64,000 bases of DNA from CAZOOK01 sp964581385 (GCA_964581385.1 CAZOOK010000011.1:1-64000), one strand, 5' to 3'. Positions 40,701 through 49,393 are shown, numbered from the stretch's first letter. A program made the numbers and translations. Notes: generated from the letters alone by a model not told the origin.

Positions 40701-43184
40701 ATGACGGTGGCCCGGGATCCGAGCACTGTCGGCGTTGTCGAATACTTTGTGCACCCTGCGTTGCGCCGGAAGCCTGACACGCTTTATCGGACGCGTGTCC
40801 TGATTGGCTTGTTGATCGCGTTTGCATCCATCTTCGCCTTGGCGTGCATCATCCTGCCACTCACCAGTGTCCCGCGGCTGAATTTGGTATTGGGTCTCGG
40901 CATCTGCTTCCCATCCTTCGTTGGGACCTGCCTGCTGCTGACGCGATTGCAACGGCACGGCAGCTATCGGTTTTGCAGCGTGGCGACGGGGCTGCTGATC
41001 GAAATGGCCGTCGTCGTCGGCATCTGTCTGTCCGGCGGCATCATGCAGTCATCGGCTGCGCAACTGCTGGCGGTGCCCCCGCTGGTCGCCTATTTTTTTG
41101 GCAGCACACGCGGAGGCAGCTATTCGCTGCTGTTGTCGCTATTCATCGTATTCACCTTCGTGGCGGCGGAAAGAGCCGGCATTCACTTTCCGCAAACCAT
41201 AGGTGATGCACGCGACTTGAGAACCGTGCAGCTGCTGATTTGCTTCATTAACGTTCTAGCTGTTTCCGCGATGGCTTTTGCCTACGAGCTCACGGCAATC
41301 AAGCTGAAGTGCGAGCGCGACCGCGAGCACCAGAAGGCGCTGACAATGGCGCAGATGGATGTGCTGACTGGACTGGCGAACCGGCGCAGTGTCGACACCA
41401 ACCTGCGCCGGCGCATTGAGGTCTGTGGTACAGCGATTCCGCCGCGCCCGTTCGTGCTTTGCTGCGTGGATCTGGACGGCTTCAAGCCTATCAACGATCA
41501 GTATGGCCACAGGGTCGGCGACGAAGTTTTGCGGGTCGTCGCGGAACGGCTGCGTCTTTCCTTCCGCGGCAACGATATCGTTGGCCGCCACGGCGGCGAC
41601 GAATTCATGGCGATGTTTGACGCGACCGGGTGCTTGCCCAACGCGGAGGGCAGTAGCGTCGAAATGCTGGCGGAGCGGATGCTGCAGATTATCGGCAAAC
41701 CCATCGAAACGAGCGTTGGCCGCTTGCAGGTCGGCGCCAGCTTGGGATTCGCGTTCTACCCGCGCGACGGACGCGATGCGGACGCTTTGAAAAGAGCCGC
41801 CGATAGCGCGATGTACGACGCCAAATGCAATGGCGGATCGACATGGCGCTTTTTCCGGCCATCAACGAACTCTGCACCGGTAGCCCAGGCGCAGGTATTA
41901 CCTAAACCGGCGGCACCGATAGTGGTCGCTGCCACGGATACCCGCACGTCATTACCGCCGCAGAGCGGGCACGAAGCAACCATTCTCGTGGGAATCAAAG
42001 CCCGATTCCTGGCGCTAGTGGATACCTTCGTGCATCCCACGCTTCGCACGGAATCGAGCACTCTGAGCCGTGGGCGCATTCTGGCGATGACGCTTCTGCT
42101 GACCGGCGTTGTGATTTTCTCCACTGGCGTCGTGCTTGCCCTGGCGCCTCTCCCGGTGCGGTCGAAAATCCTTGGCCTTGCGATCTGTGTGCCGATCGTC
42201 GCCATCGCGGCGCTCCTGTTGGGGACCTTGCGCCGCAGCGGAAACTACGTTTTATGCAGCGTATCAATGGTGCTTGTAGTTTTTTTCGCCGTGCTGGCAG
42301 GTACCTGCGTTTCGGGAGGCGCCGCCGTGTCCTGCGCGGCGCAACTAATGGCGATTGCTCCACTCGTCGCGTATTTCTTCGGCGGTGCCCGCTGGGGCGC
42401 CGGCATGGTCATCGCGTCGCTCGCCGTCATCGTGCTGTTTGCGCTCCTGGAAATGACCGGCTTTCGTTTTTATGGAGCGCTCGATCCTGCCACCGCCGGA
42501 AGAATGCAATTGATGGTCGGCGTCATCGGCCTCATCTTCACGTCCGGCATGGCGTTCATCTACGAATTCGTCGCCAGAAACTTGAAGCGCGAACGCGATC
42601 AAGAGCAGAAGGTCGTTGAACGACTGGCGCAGACGGATGCCTTAACTGGATTGGCGAATCGTTTCAAGTTCGATACGGAATTGAGTGCGCGCATCGTCCA
42701 TTGCAACGCGACCGTGCCGCCCGCCCGCTTCACACTGTGCTACGTCGATCTCGACGGCTTCAAGCCGATCAACGATCAATATGGCCATGATGTGGGCGAC
42801 GAGGTCTTGCAGGCGGTATCGGAGCGTTTGCGCGGCTGTCTACGCGATCGGGATGTGGTGGGACGTCATGGCGGAGATGAGTTCATGATGCTGTTCGACT
42901 CAGTGAAAGATGAGACGCAAGTGGAGCTCATCGCCAGACGCCTGCTGCGTGCGCTCGCACCGCCGATCGCAACGCGCGCGGGCACAGTGAGCGTGCAGGG
43001 CAGCCTGGGATTTGCTTCGTTCCCCGATGATGGAGATACCGCTGACGCACTGAAGAATGCCGCAGACAAAGCCATGTATGTAGCGAAAAAACGTGGCGGC
43101 GGCTGGAAATCCTACCAAACCGCGCTCCGAGAAATTGAGCCCTCGCGCCGGGAGCGCACGGGCGGACGGAGCCCGTCCGCCTGA
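40701..43184 (+). CDS. Internally duplicated membrane diguanylate cyclase (two TM sensor + GGDEF units)
   Basis: An 827-aa protein built from two full copies of one module. Copy 1: VVEYFVHPALRRK, about six membrane helices (residues 30-215), then GGDEF at 298-302. Copy 2: LVDTFVHPTLRTE, six helices (about 455-640), then GGDEF at 724-728. The period is 426 residues. Both GGDEF domains have intact active sites in GRHGGDEF, the DLDGFKPINDQYGH metal/substrate loop, and RxxD inhibitory sites five residues before GGDEF (RGND; RDRD). Each should make c-di-GMP from two GTP; the pair could form an intramolecular dimer. Convergent with rimK. Start ATG 40701 mirrors the copy-2 N-terminus. Confidence 0.92.
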   Translation: MTVARDPSTVGVVEYFVHPALRRKPDTLYRTRVLIGLLIAFASIFALACIILPLTSVPRLNLVLGLGICFPSFVGTCLLLTRLQRHGSYRFCSVATGLLIEMAVVVGICLSGGIMQSSAAQLLAVPPLVAYFFGSTRGGSYSLLLSLFIVFTFVAAERAGIHFPQTIGDARDLRTVQLLICFINVLAVSAMAFAYELTAIKLKCERDREHQKALTMAQMDVLTGLANRRSVDTNLRRRIEVCGTAIPPRPFVLCCVDLDGFKPINDQYGHRVGDEVLRVVAERLRLSFRGNDIVGRHGGDEFMAMFDATGCLPNAEGSSVEMLAERMLQIIGKPIETSVGRLQVGASLGFAFYPRDGRDADALKRAADSAMYDAKCNGGSTWRFFRPSTNSAPVAQAQVLPKPAAPIVVAATDTRTSLPPQSGHEATILVGIKARFLALVDTFVHPTLRTESSTLSRGRILAMTLLLTGVVIFSTGVVLALAPLPVRSKILGLAICVPIVAIAALLLGTLRRSGNYVLCSVSMVLVVFFAVLAGTCVSGGAAVSCAAQLMAIAPLVAYFFGGARWGAGMVIASLAVIVLFALLEMTGFRFYGALDPATAGRMQLMVGVIGLIFTSGMAFIYEFVARNLKRERDQEQKVVERLAQTDALTGLANRFKFDTELSARIVHCNATVPPARFTLCYVDLDGFKPINDQYGHDVGDEVLQAVSERLRGCLRDRDVVGRHGGDEFMMLFDSVKDETQVELIARRLLRALAPPIATRAGTVSVQGSLGFASFPDDGDTADALKNAADKAMYVAKKRGGGWKSYQTALREIEPSRRERTGGRSPSA

Positions 43185-43232
43185 TCGTCCACGACTTCTG
43201 CGACGATCAACCAAGTCTGGCAGCTGCTGCCG

Positions 43233-44138
43233 CTACCCTTTACCTCTGGTCTTAGTCTTTCCGGGCTTCGCCGTTTTCTCGATGAATTCGATGATGAGCG
43301 AGGCAATATCGAGCTTGCACGCGTTTTCAATGCCTTCGAGTCCGGGCGATGAGTTTACTTCCAGCACCATTGGTCCGCGCTTGGAGCGCAACAGGTCAAC
43401 ACCGGCGACGTTGAGTCCCATGATTTTGGCGGCACGGATCGCGGTGGAGCGCTCCTCCGGAGTAATCGTCACTGTTTTTGCGCTGCCGCCGCGATGCAGG
43501 TTGGAGCGGAATTCGCCGGCCTTGGCCTGCCGCTTCATGGCCGCGACGACGCGATTGCCGACGACGAAGCAGCGGATGTCGGAGCCTTTCGATTCCGCGA
43601 CGAAATCCTGCACGAAGAAATAGGCATTCAATCCACGAAAGGCATCGATGACGCTTTCAGCCGCTTCCGCGGTTTCGCAGAGGACAACGCCGATGCCTTG
43701 CGTGCCTTCGGCGAGCTTGACCACCATCGGCGCACCCCCGACGAGATTGATGAGGTCAAGCGTGTCGTCGGGCGCGTAAGCGAAACCGGTGCGCGGCATG
43801 CCGACGCCCCTGCGCGCGAGCAGCTGTAACGCACGCAGCTTGTCACGCGAGCGCGTAATCGCCACCGATTCGTTGAGTGTGTAAACGCCCATCATCTCGA
43901 ACTGGCGCACGACTGCGGTGCCATAGAACGTGACCGACGCGCCGATGCGTGGAATTACTGCGTCGAAGCGTTCCAGCGGTGCGCCGCGGTAGTGGATTTC
44001 CGGCTTGCGCGGCGTGATATTCATGTAGCAGCGCAACACATCGATGACACTGACTTGGTGGCCTCGCGCTTCTGCCGCTTCGACGAGCCGGCGCGTCGAG
44101 TACAGATGCCGGTTGCGCGACAGAATCGCGATCTTCAT
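43233..44138 (-). CDS. rimK: Ribosomal protein S6 glutamate ligase RimK
   Basis: ATP-grasp ligase that adds glutamate residues to the C-terminus of ribosomal protein S6. The 301-aa protein begins MKIAILSRNRHLYSTRRLVEAAEARGH and has VKLAEGTQGIGVVLCET (the ATP-grasp glycine loop), SDIRCFVVGNRVVAAMKR and VLEVNSSPGLEGIE, all RimK hallmarks. ATG 44138 has AGGAG upstream and overlaps the rimB-like stop. In Pseudomonas RimK activity responds to c-di-GMP; a c-di-GMP synthase gene is convergent here, only 48 nt away. Confidence 0.95.
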   Translation of the reverse strand: MKIAILSRNRHLYSTRRLVEAAEARGHQVSVIDVLRCYMNITPRKPEIHYRGAPLERFDAVIPRIGASVTFYGTAVVRQFEMMGVYTLNESVAITRSRDKLRALQLLARRGVGMPRTGFAYAPDDTLDLINLVGGAPMVVKLAEGTQGIGVVLCETAEAAESVIDAFRGLNAYFFVQDFVAESKGSDIRCFVVGNRVVAAMKRQAKAGEFRSNLHRGGSAKTVTITPEERSTAIRAAKIMGLNVAGVDLLRSKRGPMVLEVNSSPGLEGIENACKLDIASLIIEFIEKTAKPGKTKTRGKG

Positions 44139-44563
44139 GATTTCTTTCTCCTGCCCAAGTGATACGACGCGGCGGGATCGACGACGAACCGACCGGCGAG
44201 AGCACTGCGCCCGATCAGCATGCGGAACAGCATGGTGTCGCGCGCCGTCAGCGTAACTTCTATCGGCCAAATCAGCCCGCCGAGCATGACGTGCGTGACG
44301 ATGACTGGACGATATTCGCGATGGCCGCCGGAGTCCGAGACCCAGCGCTCATCGTGCAACTGCGCTTCGCACCAGACCGCACGCTGGCGCTTGCGCGATG
44401 GGCGCACACCAAAGTACACGCGGTCGGGCGCCACCCGTTCGATATGAAAGGTGTGGATCGCGGAAGTGCGGGCGCCGGTGTCGATCTTGGCCTTGATGGC
44501 TGGAATTCCAAGCTGCGGAAGCGCCACCCATTCGCGCCAGCCTGCGATGATCGGTTTGTCCAT
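44135..44563 (-). CDS. RimK-associated retropepsin-like protease (ATP-dependent zinc protease family)
   Basis: A 142-aa protein of the family named putative ATP-dependent zinc protease, which has a retropepsin-like fold. Key motif: AIKAKIDTGARTSAIHTF near the N-terminus (D-T-G aspartic-protease-like site), then REYRPVIVTHVMLGG and MLFRMLIGRSALAGRFVVDPAASYHLG. In pseudomonads the equivalent, RimB, lies in rimABK and tunes RimK. Here it precedes rimK with a 4-nt overlap. Cytoplasmic. I avoid the rimB symbol because only the rimBK part of the operon is present. Confidence 0.88.
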   Translation of the reverse strand: MDKPIIAGWREWVALPQLGIPAIKAKIDTGARTSAIHTFHIERVAPDRVYFGVRPSRKRQRAVWCEAQLHDERWVSDSGGHREYRPVIVTHVMLGGLIWPIEVTLTARDTMLFRMLIGRSALAGRFVVDPAASYHLGRRKKS

Positions 44564-44670
44564 TCGTTAAGAGGTTGTTTTTATACAGTTGGCAACACGG
44601 GTCAGCCTAGCGCAGTTGCCCGTGCAATGGCGGGATATACTGCTAAGGTCGCTGGCTGCCGGAGCCCCGC

Positions 44671-44985
44671 ATGAATACCGCCGTGACGGGATTTTCCTCA
44701 TTTGCTGAGTTTTACCCGTTCTACCTCAGTGAGCATGGCAATCGCAGTTGTCGGCGCTTGCACTTTGCTGGCACCTCACTGGTCATCGCGACACTGATCT
44801 TCGCGCTGGCGACGGCGCATTACGCAAGCCTGTGGCTGCTCCCGGTAGTCGGCTACGGTTTTGCCTGGGTCGGTCATTTCTTCTTTGAGAAGAATCGGCC
44901 GGCGACGTTCAAATATCCGTTCTACAGTCTGCTCGGCGATTTCGTGATGTATAAAGACATCTGCACTGGCCGCATTCGACTCTGA
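44671..44985 (+). CDS. DUF962 (Mpo1-like) membrane protein
   Basis: A 104-aa protein with FAEFYPFYLSEHGNRSCRRLHFAGTSL, VVGYGFAWVGHFFFEKNRPATFKYPFYSLLGD and a final MYKDICTGR, the DUF962 pattern with conserved His and Asn. Three or so membrane segments. The yeast relative Mpo1 is a dioxygenase that removes one carbon from 2-hydroxy fatty acids (alpha-oxidation), using conserved His residues, so a lipid role is possible here. Divergent from rimB; 3 nt before the next gene. Confidence 0.88.
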   Translation: MNTAVTGFSSFAEFYPFYLSEHGNRSCRRLHFAGTSLVIATLIFALATAHYASLWLLPVVGYGFAWVGHFFFEKNRPATFKYPFYSLLGDFVMYKDICTGRIRL

Positions 44986-44988
44986 CTG

Positions 44989-45399
44989 ATGAACAAATTT
45001 TTCCGGACCGCCGCATTCGTGGCTCTGCTCTGCGCGGGCTGTGCCAGCGCGCCGTCGCCGCCGGAACCGCCGATTAGCATGATCGGCTACCCGGACGTCG
45101 CTTCAGTCCACACCATGCTGGCCGGGCGTAGCGATGTGCGCCGCTTCACGCTGCCGAGCGGCTGGACCGTGATCGAAGTGCCATCCGAGCAGATTGTCTG
45201 GGCTTTCGTCCCGGATAACAGCCCGATGGCGCCAGCCGTGGTCAAGAAGCAGCTCGAAAAGCTCGCGGAACGCACCGTCACGCACTTCACTTCGCGCTGC
45301 GAAGGGCAACGCGAAGCCTGCAACGGATTGATGCAGGAATATGCGCTGGTCGCGCCGCAGATCGAGCAGCTGTTATCGCCGACGGCATCGATACCCTGA
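44989..45399 (+). CDS. Small exported protein, probable lipoprotein, unknown function
   Basis: A 136-aa protein that I do not recognise. N-terminus MNKFFRTAAFVALLCAGCASAPSPPEPP is a signal peptide with a likely lipidation Cys18 (CAGC, an atypical lipobox). The mature part has SGWTVIEVPSEQIVWAFVPDNSPMAPAVVKKQL and two later Cys (CEGQREAC), perhaps a disulphide. It lies 3 nt after the DUF962 gene and is convergent with the adenylyl cyclase gene. Confidence 0.68.
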   Translation: MNKFFRTAAFVALLCAGCASAPSPPEPPISMIGYPDVASVHTMLAGRSDVRRFTLPSGWTVIEVPSEQIVWAFVPDNSPMAPAVVKKQLEKLAERTVTHFTSRCEGQREACNGLMQEYALVAPQIEQLLSPTASIP

Positions 45400-45424
45400 G
45401 TCGTAATCCTGGTCGCAGATCGTT

Positions 45425-46834
45425 TCAGGCGGCGGAAGCGGGTTGGGCCTGCGCCTGTTGCGGATTCACCAGGGAAAGAATGTTCACCGCCACCGGATCG
45501 GGCCAGCCTTTGACTGGTTCAAAAACACGCGTCGCGGCTGTTTCGCCGGCGAGATGCAGGGTGGCGTCATCGGCACGGATTTCGCCGGCGCGGGCGGCGG
45601 CGCACAATCGGGCCGCCAGATTCACGGCCGGGCCGACGGCCGCGTATTCGAGGCGCGCGCCCTCGCCGATCACCCCGACCGCGATTTCGCCCGTGGCGAC
45701 ACCAATTCCACAGGCCAGCTTTTCAGTCGCCAGACGCGACGAGAGTCTGGACATGAGATCGCGTGCGAGTTCGAGTGCCTGACGCGCCGAATTTTCGCAG
45801 GGCAGCGGTGCGCCGATGATGATCAGTACGCCGTCGCCGGCAAGGTCCTTGATGGTACCGTCGTGCGCGGCAACGATTGCGCCGACGTCCTCATAGTAGT
45901 CGCGCAGCAGACGCAGTACTTCTTCCGGCGGACGATCGTGCGCATGCGCGGTGAAGCCGCGGATGTCGCAGCACACCACCGACGCCGTCAGCCGCCGCGG
46001 TCGCATCGCTTGCGGCAGCCCGCGCTGCTGCACCAGCTCGGCGACCTGCGGGGCGAGAAAGCGGCCGAGAAACTGCGCGCGCGCGCCCTGCAGGATGTAG
46101 TAGCGGAGCGCGCCGACCAGAAATACCAGCTGTCCCCCGGCGACCAGATACGGCGCGGCCACCTTGGGTAGGATCAAGGCCGACGCCAGAATCGGCATTG
46201 CGGCCATCATCGCGGAAATGCGCGCAGCTTCTGCAGGATCGGGACGCCGCTTGAGCAGGAGCAGGCCCGCCGTCCCGGCGAGTAATCCGGCGAACAGCAT
46301 GGGCGTAGCGAACAGATAAAAAGCCGCAGCCGGCGCTTTGCGCAGGCTGATCGCCTCGACGAATACCGTCGCACGCAGATCGGGGCGCAGTGTCGTCAGT
46401 ACACCGTACAGCAGCACTAGTGCCTGCGCGCAGCGCATCATCAAGGTACCGCGACGCCTGACTTCGGGCCTTTCGAGCATGCGGCCGACGCGCAAACCCC
46501 ATTCGCCACCAGCGATACAGGCTACCGTCTCCGGCAGACCCATGAGTCGCGACCACGATTGCGGCATTGCTATATTGATCAACGGTTCCAGCCGCGAATT
46601 GACGAGAATCGCGACCCCCAGCGCGATCAGATAAACCACCAGTGCGCGACTGGTCGGGCTCGCACGATCGGTGAGCCAGAAAGCAGCTCCCATGCCGCAG
46701 GCGATCATCGCGTTGATGTCGAACGCAGTGGGGTCCAAAGGCGCTCCGGCAAAACGGTGATTGAATCCGGAGTATGCAAGAGTCCGGTTGGTGAAGTAAT
46801 CGGTCCGGTGCCGCAAATCGCACCGAAGAAACAC
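45425..46834 (-). CDS. Class III adenylyl/guanylyl cyclase with membrane N-terminus
   Basis: A 469-aa protein: about six hydrophobic segments (residues 40-260) followed by a class III nucleotide cyclase domain (about 285-450). The domain has the first metal Asp in SVVCCDIRGFTAHA, the second in KDLAGDGVLIIIGAP, and the transition-state pair in YAAVGPAVNLAARLCAAA (Asn and Arg). It should make cAMP or possibly cGMP at the inner membrane. The start is uncertain: GTG 46834 has no ribosome-binding site, and ATG 46708 just before the first helix is a good alternative. No regulator gene is adjacent. Confidence 0.85.
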   Translation of the reverse strand: MFLRCDLRHRTDYFTNRTLAYSGFNHRFAGAPLDPTAFDINAMIACGMGAAFWLTDRASPTSRALVVYLIALGVAILVNSRLEPLINIAMPQSWSRLMGLPETVACIAGGEWGLRVGRMLERPEVRRRGTLMMRCAQALVLLYGVLTTLRPDLRATVFVEAISLRKAPAAAFYLFATPMLFAGLLAGTAGLLLLKRRPDPAEAARISAMMAAMPILASALILPKVAAPYLVAGGQLVFLVGALRYYILQGARAQFLGRFLAPQVAELVQQRGLPQAMRPRRLTASVVCCDIRGFTAHAHDRPPEEVLRLLRDYYEDVGAIVAAHDGTIKDLAGDGVLIIIGAPLPCENSARQALELARDLMSRLSSRLATEKLACGIGVATGEIAVGVIGEGARLEYAAVGPAVNLAARLCAAARAGEIRADDATLHLAGETAATRVFEPVKGWPDPVAVNILSLVNPQQAQAQPASAA

Positions 46835-46959
46835 GGGGCTCGGGCGCTAAGAGAAAAAGCGTGCCATCCGTATTTGCTGCTGGGAGCCCAAATTTCCATA
46901 AACCGCCAAAATCCGAGCCCGTTTTATTGCCTGAGGCGGTGACTGGGCGTAGGCTGTCG

Positions 46960-46979
46960 CTTCCTCAGTGAGGAGGAAG
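46960..46979 (+). promoter_or_regulatory. Hairpin holding the Shine-Dalgarno of the next gene
   Basis: CTTCCTC (46960-46966), a 6-nt loop and GAGGAAG (46973-46979) form a perfect 7-bp hairpin whose 3' arm carries most of the strong GGAGG ribosome-binding site of the gene at 46984. The site could therefore be opened or shut by RNA structure. Whether this matters is not known. Confidence 0.5.
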
Positions 46980-46983
46980 TGCC

Positions 46984-47553
46984 ATGAGCATGACGTGCCA
47001 CTTTTTCATCAGCGCCGATCTCGATGAGCTGGAACGGTTGGAACAGGATCTGGAACGCGCAAGCATCGTAACCCCTCAGATCCATGTGCTATCCCTGGAC
47101 GATACCGGCATGGCCATGCACCGCCATCTGCACGCGGTGATGTCATTCATGAAGAAAGACGTCATCCACTCGACGATTCTGGGAGCCATCGTTGGCCTGT
47201 GTGCGGCGATTCTGATTGTCGCCGGAGTGTACATGGCAGGCTGGTCGGAAACGCCAGCGGGATGGACGCCCTTCGTCCTTCTCGCCATTGTTGTGCTGGG
47301 ATTCTTCACCTGGGAAGGTGGTCTTCACGGCATTCAAGTACCCAATGGGCGCTTCCAGCGCTTCAGGCGAGTCCTGGATGAAGGCAAGCACCTGCTCTTC
47401 GTCGATCTGGAGCCGAAGCAAGAACGCATTCTCGAAGCGGTCATCAACAAGTATCCCACCGTTGAAGCCGCTGGCGAAGGCCGGGGCGCGCCGCACTGGT
47501 TCGCGCTCTGGCAATACCGCGTCAAACGTTTCTTCGTGGAGACGTTTCCCTGA
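46984..47553 (+). CDS. Conserved two-helix membrane protein, unknown function
   Basis: A 189-aa protein. The soluble start CHFFISADLDELERLEQDLERASIVTPQIHVLSLDD is followed by two membrane helices (about 64-88 and 95-112: ILGAIVGLCAAILIVAGVYMAG; FVLLAIVVLGFFTWEGGL), with GIQVPNGRFQRFRRVLDEGKHLLFVDL after them. This layout is conserved in pseudomonads, where it is sometimes labelled an NAD/FAD-using enzyme; nothing here supports that. The ATG is preceded by GAGGAGG at 9 nt. Convergent with the J-domain gene. Confidence 0.75.
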   Translation: MSMTCHFFISADLDELERLEQDLERASIVTPQIHVLSLDDTGMAMHRHLHAVMSFMKKDVIHSTILGAIVGLCAAILIVAGVYMAGWSETPAGWTPFVLLAIVVLGFFTWEGGLHGIQVPNGRFQRFRRVLDEGKHLLFVDLEPKQERILEAVINKYPTVEAAGEGRGAPHWFALWQYRVKRFFVETFP

Positions 47554-47585
47554 TCAGGAGCTCATATTATTAACGTTAACGAGCC

Positions 47586-48221
47586 CTAGCCCAGGCTACG
47601 CGCTGCTTGCGCGTAAGCTTTTGGAAACAGGATCGATACGGCGTCAGTCAGCGTACGGACGCGTTGTGGATGGAAATAGATGTGGGACATTCCGCCGATC
47701 ACTCGGCGTCGAACTGGAACGAAAACAACGGCACCTTGATTGTCGGCAAGCGCACTGATCCCCTGAATGAGGGCGTACGCCACGACGCGCTGAAGTTCGT
47801 CTGGCGATAACAGTGATTCATTCAAGAAACCGGTTCTTGGCAAATTCCGTTTCTCCGTTTCCGTCGCCACGAATACCGGCTGCTCCAGCGTTGGCTCCAC
47901 CGTATGGAACCAGTCGGAACGACGCCGCTCCCCACCCCGGCGGCGGCCATCGGCGCCGCCGAAAATATCACCGAAGATGTCGGTGCCGCTGGCACGCTGC
48001 AAGCCTTCGTGGCCGTGACGATCGTAAGTCTTGCGTTTCTGCGGATCCGAAAGGATTTGGTAAGCCTCGCTTGCCTCCTTAAATTTCTCCTCGGCTTCCT
48101 TGTTATCAGGATTGCGGTCCGGATGAAGCCTCATCGCGAGCTTGCGATAGCTTTTCTTCAATTCGTCGTTGCTGGCATGCCTGGCGGCGCCGAGCACCTC
48201 GTAATAGTCCTGCTTTCTCAT
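47586..48221 (-). CDS. J-domain protein with an unrelated C-terminal region
   Basis: A 211-aa protein. Residues 3-72 are a complete J domain (DYYEVLGAARHASNDELKKSYRKLAMRLHPDRNPDNKEAEEKFKEASEAYQIL...) with the HPD needed to stimulate DnaK. A short Gly/Phe stretch (TDIFGDIFGGADG) follows, as in DnaJ. Then the sequence departs: there is no zinc-finger repeat and no DnaJ substrate-binding domain, only about 110 residues (from RSDWFHTVEPTLEQ to FPKAYAQAARSLG) that I cannot place. A frameshifted dnaJ is unlikely because the frame stays open with normal composition. It should direct DnaK to a particular client. ATG 48221 chosen. Confidence 0.82.
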   Translation of the reverse strand: MRKQDYYEVLGAARHASNDELKKSYRKLAMRLHPDRNPDNKEAEEKFKEASEAYQILSDPQKRKTYDRHGHEGLQRASGTDIFGDIFGGADGRRRGGERRRSDWFHTVEPTLEQPVFVATETEKRNLPRTGFLNESLLSPDELQRVVAYALIQGISALADNQGAVVFVPVRRRVIGGMSHIYFHPQRVRTLTDAVSILFPKAYAQAARSLG

Positions 48222-48444
48222 ATACAAAACCGATTTGCGGAATTACGGGGGCTTACAAGCTCGCCGCTCGTAATACACGATAGCCGAAGTGCATTGCACC
48301 ATATGTAGTTGCAAATACACCAGAGTGAGGGCCCTGGAATCGCAGTGAGGTATAGCAGGGTGTTCCGGAAGAGTCCGTCAAACACGCGCATGAGAGTGGC
48401 TGATGGCGAGCGCAACTTGAGTCCCCGCGCCCGCCGCCCCAGCA

Positions 48445-49377
48445 TCAATCATAAATATCCCGCCGATCCCCCGGCTGATACTTGAACCGCTTGTGCACCC
48501 AGAAGTACTGCTCCGGGCATTCGCGGATTGCATCTTCGAGCACTGCGTTGATGCGGCGCGCGTCGGCGGCATCGTCGCCGCTCGGGAAGTTTTCCAGCGC
48601 CGGCAGGACGGTGACGCGATAGCGGCCGTTCACGCGCGCCGGGAAAAACGGCACCACGCGCGCACGGCCCATTTGCGCGAGCTTGGAGGTCGCGGTCAAT
48701 GTCAGCGCGGGCACGCCGAAAAACGGCACGAACAACGCGCTCGGCGCCTCCAGCGTCTGGTCCGGCGCATACCACATCGAAGCGCCCTGCCGTAGTGCGC
48801 GCACGATTCCGCGCAGATCGTCCTTCGGCAACGCCGGCGCTTTGGAGCGATCCTCGCGCCAGTGGCGCATCCAGTAATCCAGCAGCGGATTGTCGATCGG
48901 CCGGTACATTCCAGATAGCTTCACTCCGGATAGGCACAGGTAGCGCGACCCGATCTCCATCGTCGTGAAGTGACCGGTGAGCAGCAGCGCACCGCTGCCG
49001 TCAGCCGTCGCCGCATACAGATTTTCGAGTCCGACCACGTCGCCAACGGTGTGCAGCTGGCGATCCGAAGTGAACCAGGCGGCCGCTGTCTCGAACAGCC
49101 CAGCGCCGAGCGCGGCAAAGTGCGCATTGACCAAGCGCTCGCGATCAGCTTCCGGCATTTCTGGAAAGCACAGCTTCAGATTTATCGCAGCTACGCGACG
49201 CCGGTTTTTCGCGATATGCCCGAACAGGCGCCCGAGCGGCGCACCCGTCGCGACCAGCCACGGTAGCGGGAGCAGGCACAGCAACTGGATCAGACCCACG
49301 CCGATCCACAGCGGCCAGAAGCGCGGTCCGAGGAAGCGACGCTGGAAAACGGGGTGGGATGAAGAAGGCTCGCTCAT
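48445..49377 (-). CDS. LpxL/HtrB-type lipid A acyltransferase
   Basis: A 310-aa lysophospholipid/lipid A acyltransferase that adds a secondary acyl chain to lipid A at the inner membrane. It has one N-terminal membrane helix (PLWIGVGLIQLLCLLPLPW), the catalytic HX4E motif in LLTGHFTTMEIGSR (His136, Glu141), GMYRPIDNPLLDYWMRHWR, GASMWYAPDQ and the end motif PEQYFWVHKRFK, all typical of LpxL/LpxM/LpxP. Which acyl chain and position cannot be told. The upstream region is occupied by a palindromic element (49394-49560). Confidence 0.91.
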   Translation of the reverse strand: MSEPSSSHPVFQRRFLGPRFWPLWIGVGLIQLLCLLPLPWLVATGAPLGRLFGHIAKNRRRVAAINLKLCFPEMPEADRERLVNAHFAALGAGLFETAAAWFTSDRQLHTVGDVVGLENLYAATADGSGALLLTGHFTTMEIGSRYLCLSGVKLSGMYRPIDNPLLDYWMRHWREDRSKAPALPKDDLRGIVRALRQGASMWYAPDQTLEAPSALFVPFFGVPALTLTATSKLAQMGRARVVPFFPARVNGRYRVTVLPALENFPSGDDAADARRINAVLEDAIRECPEQYFWVHKRFKYQPGDRRDIYD

Positions 49378-49393
49378 TCGGCGATTTTATCCG

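Noticed and set aside
46984..47553. NAD/FAD-utilising enzyme annotation for this membrane protein.
   Set aside because: No nucleotide-binding motif is present; only two membrane helices and short soluble parts.
47586..48221. A frameshifted or truncated dnaJ pseudogene.
   Set aside because: The frame after the J domain is long, open and of normal composition, and no remnant of the DnaJ zinc finger was seen in the other frames.
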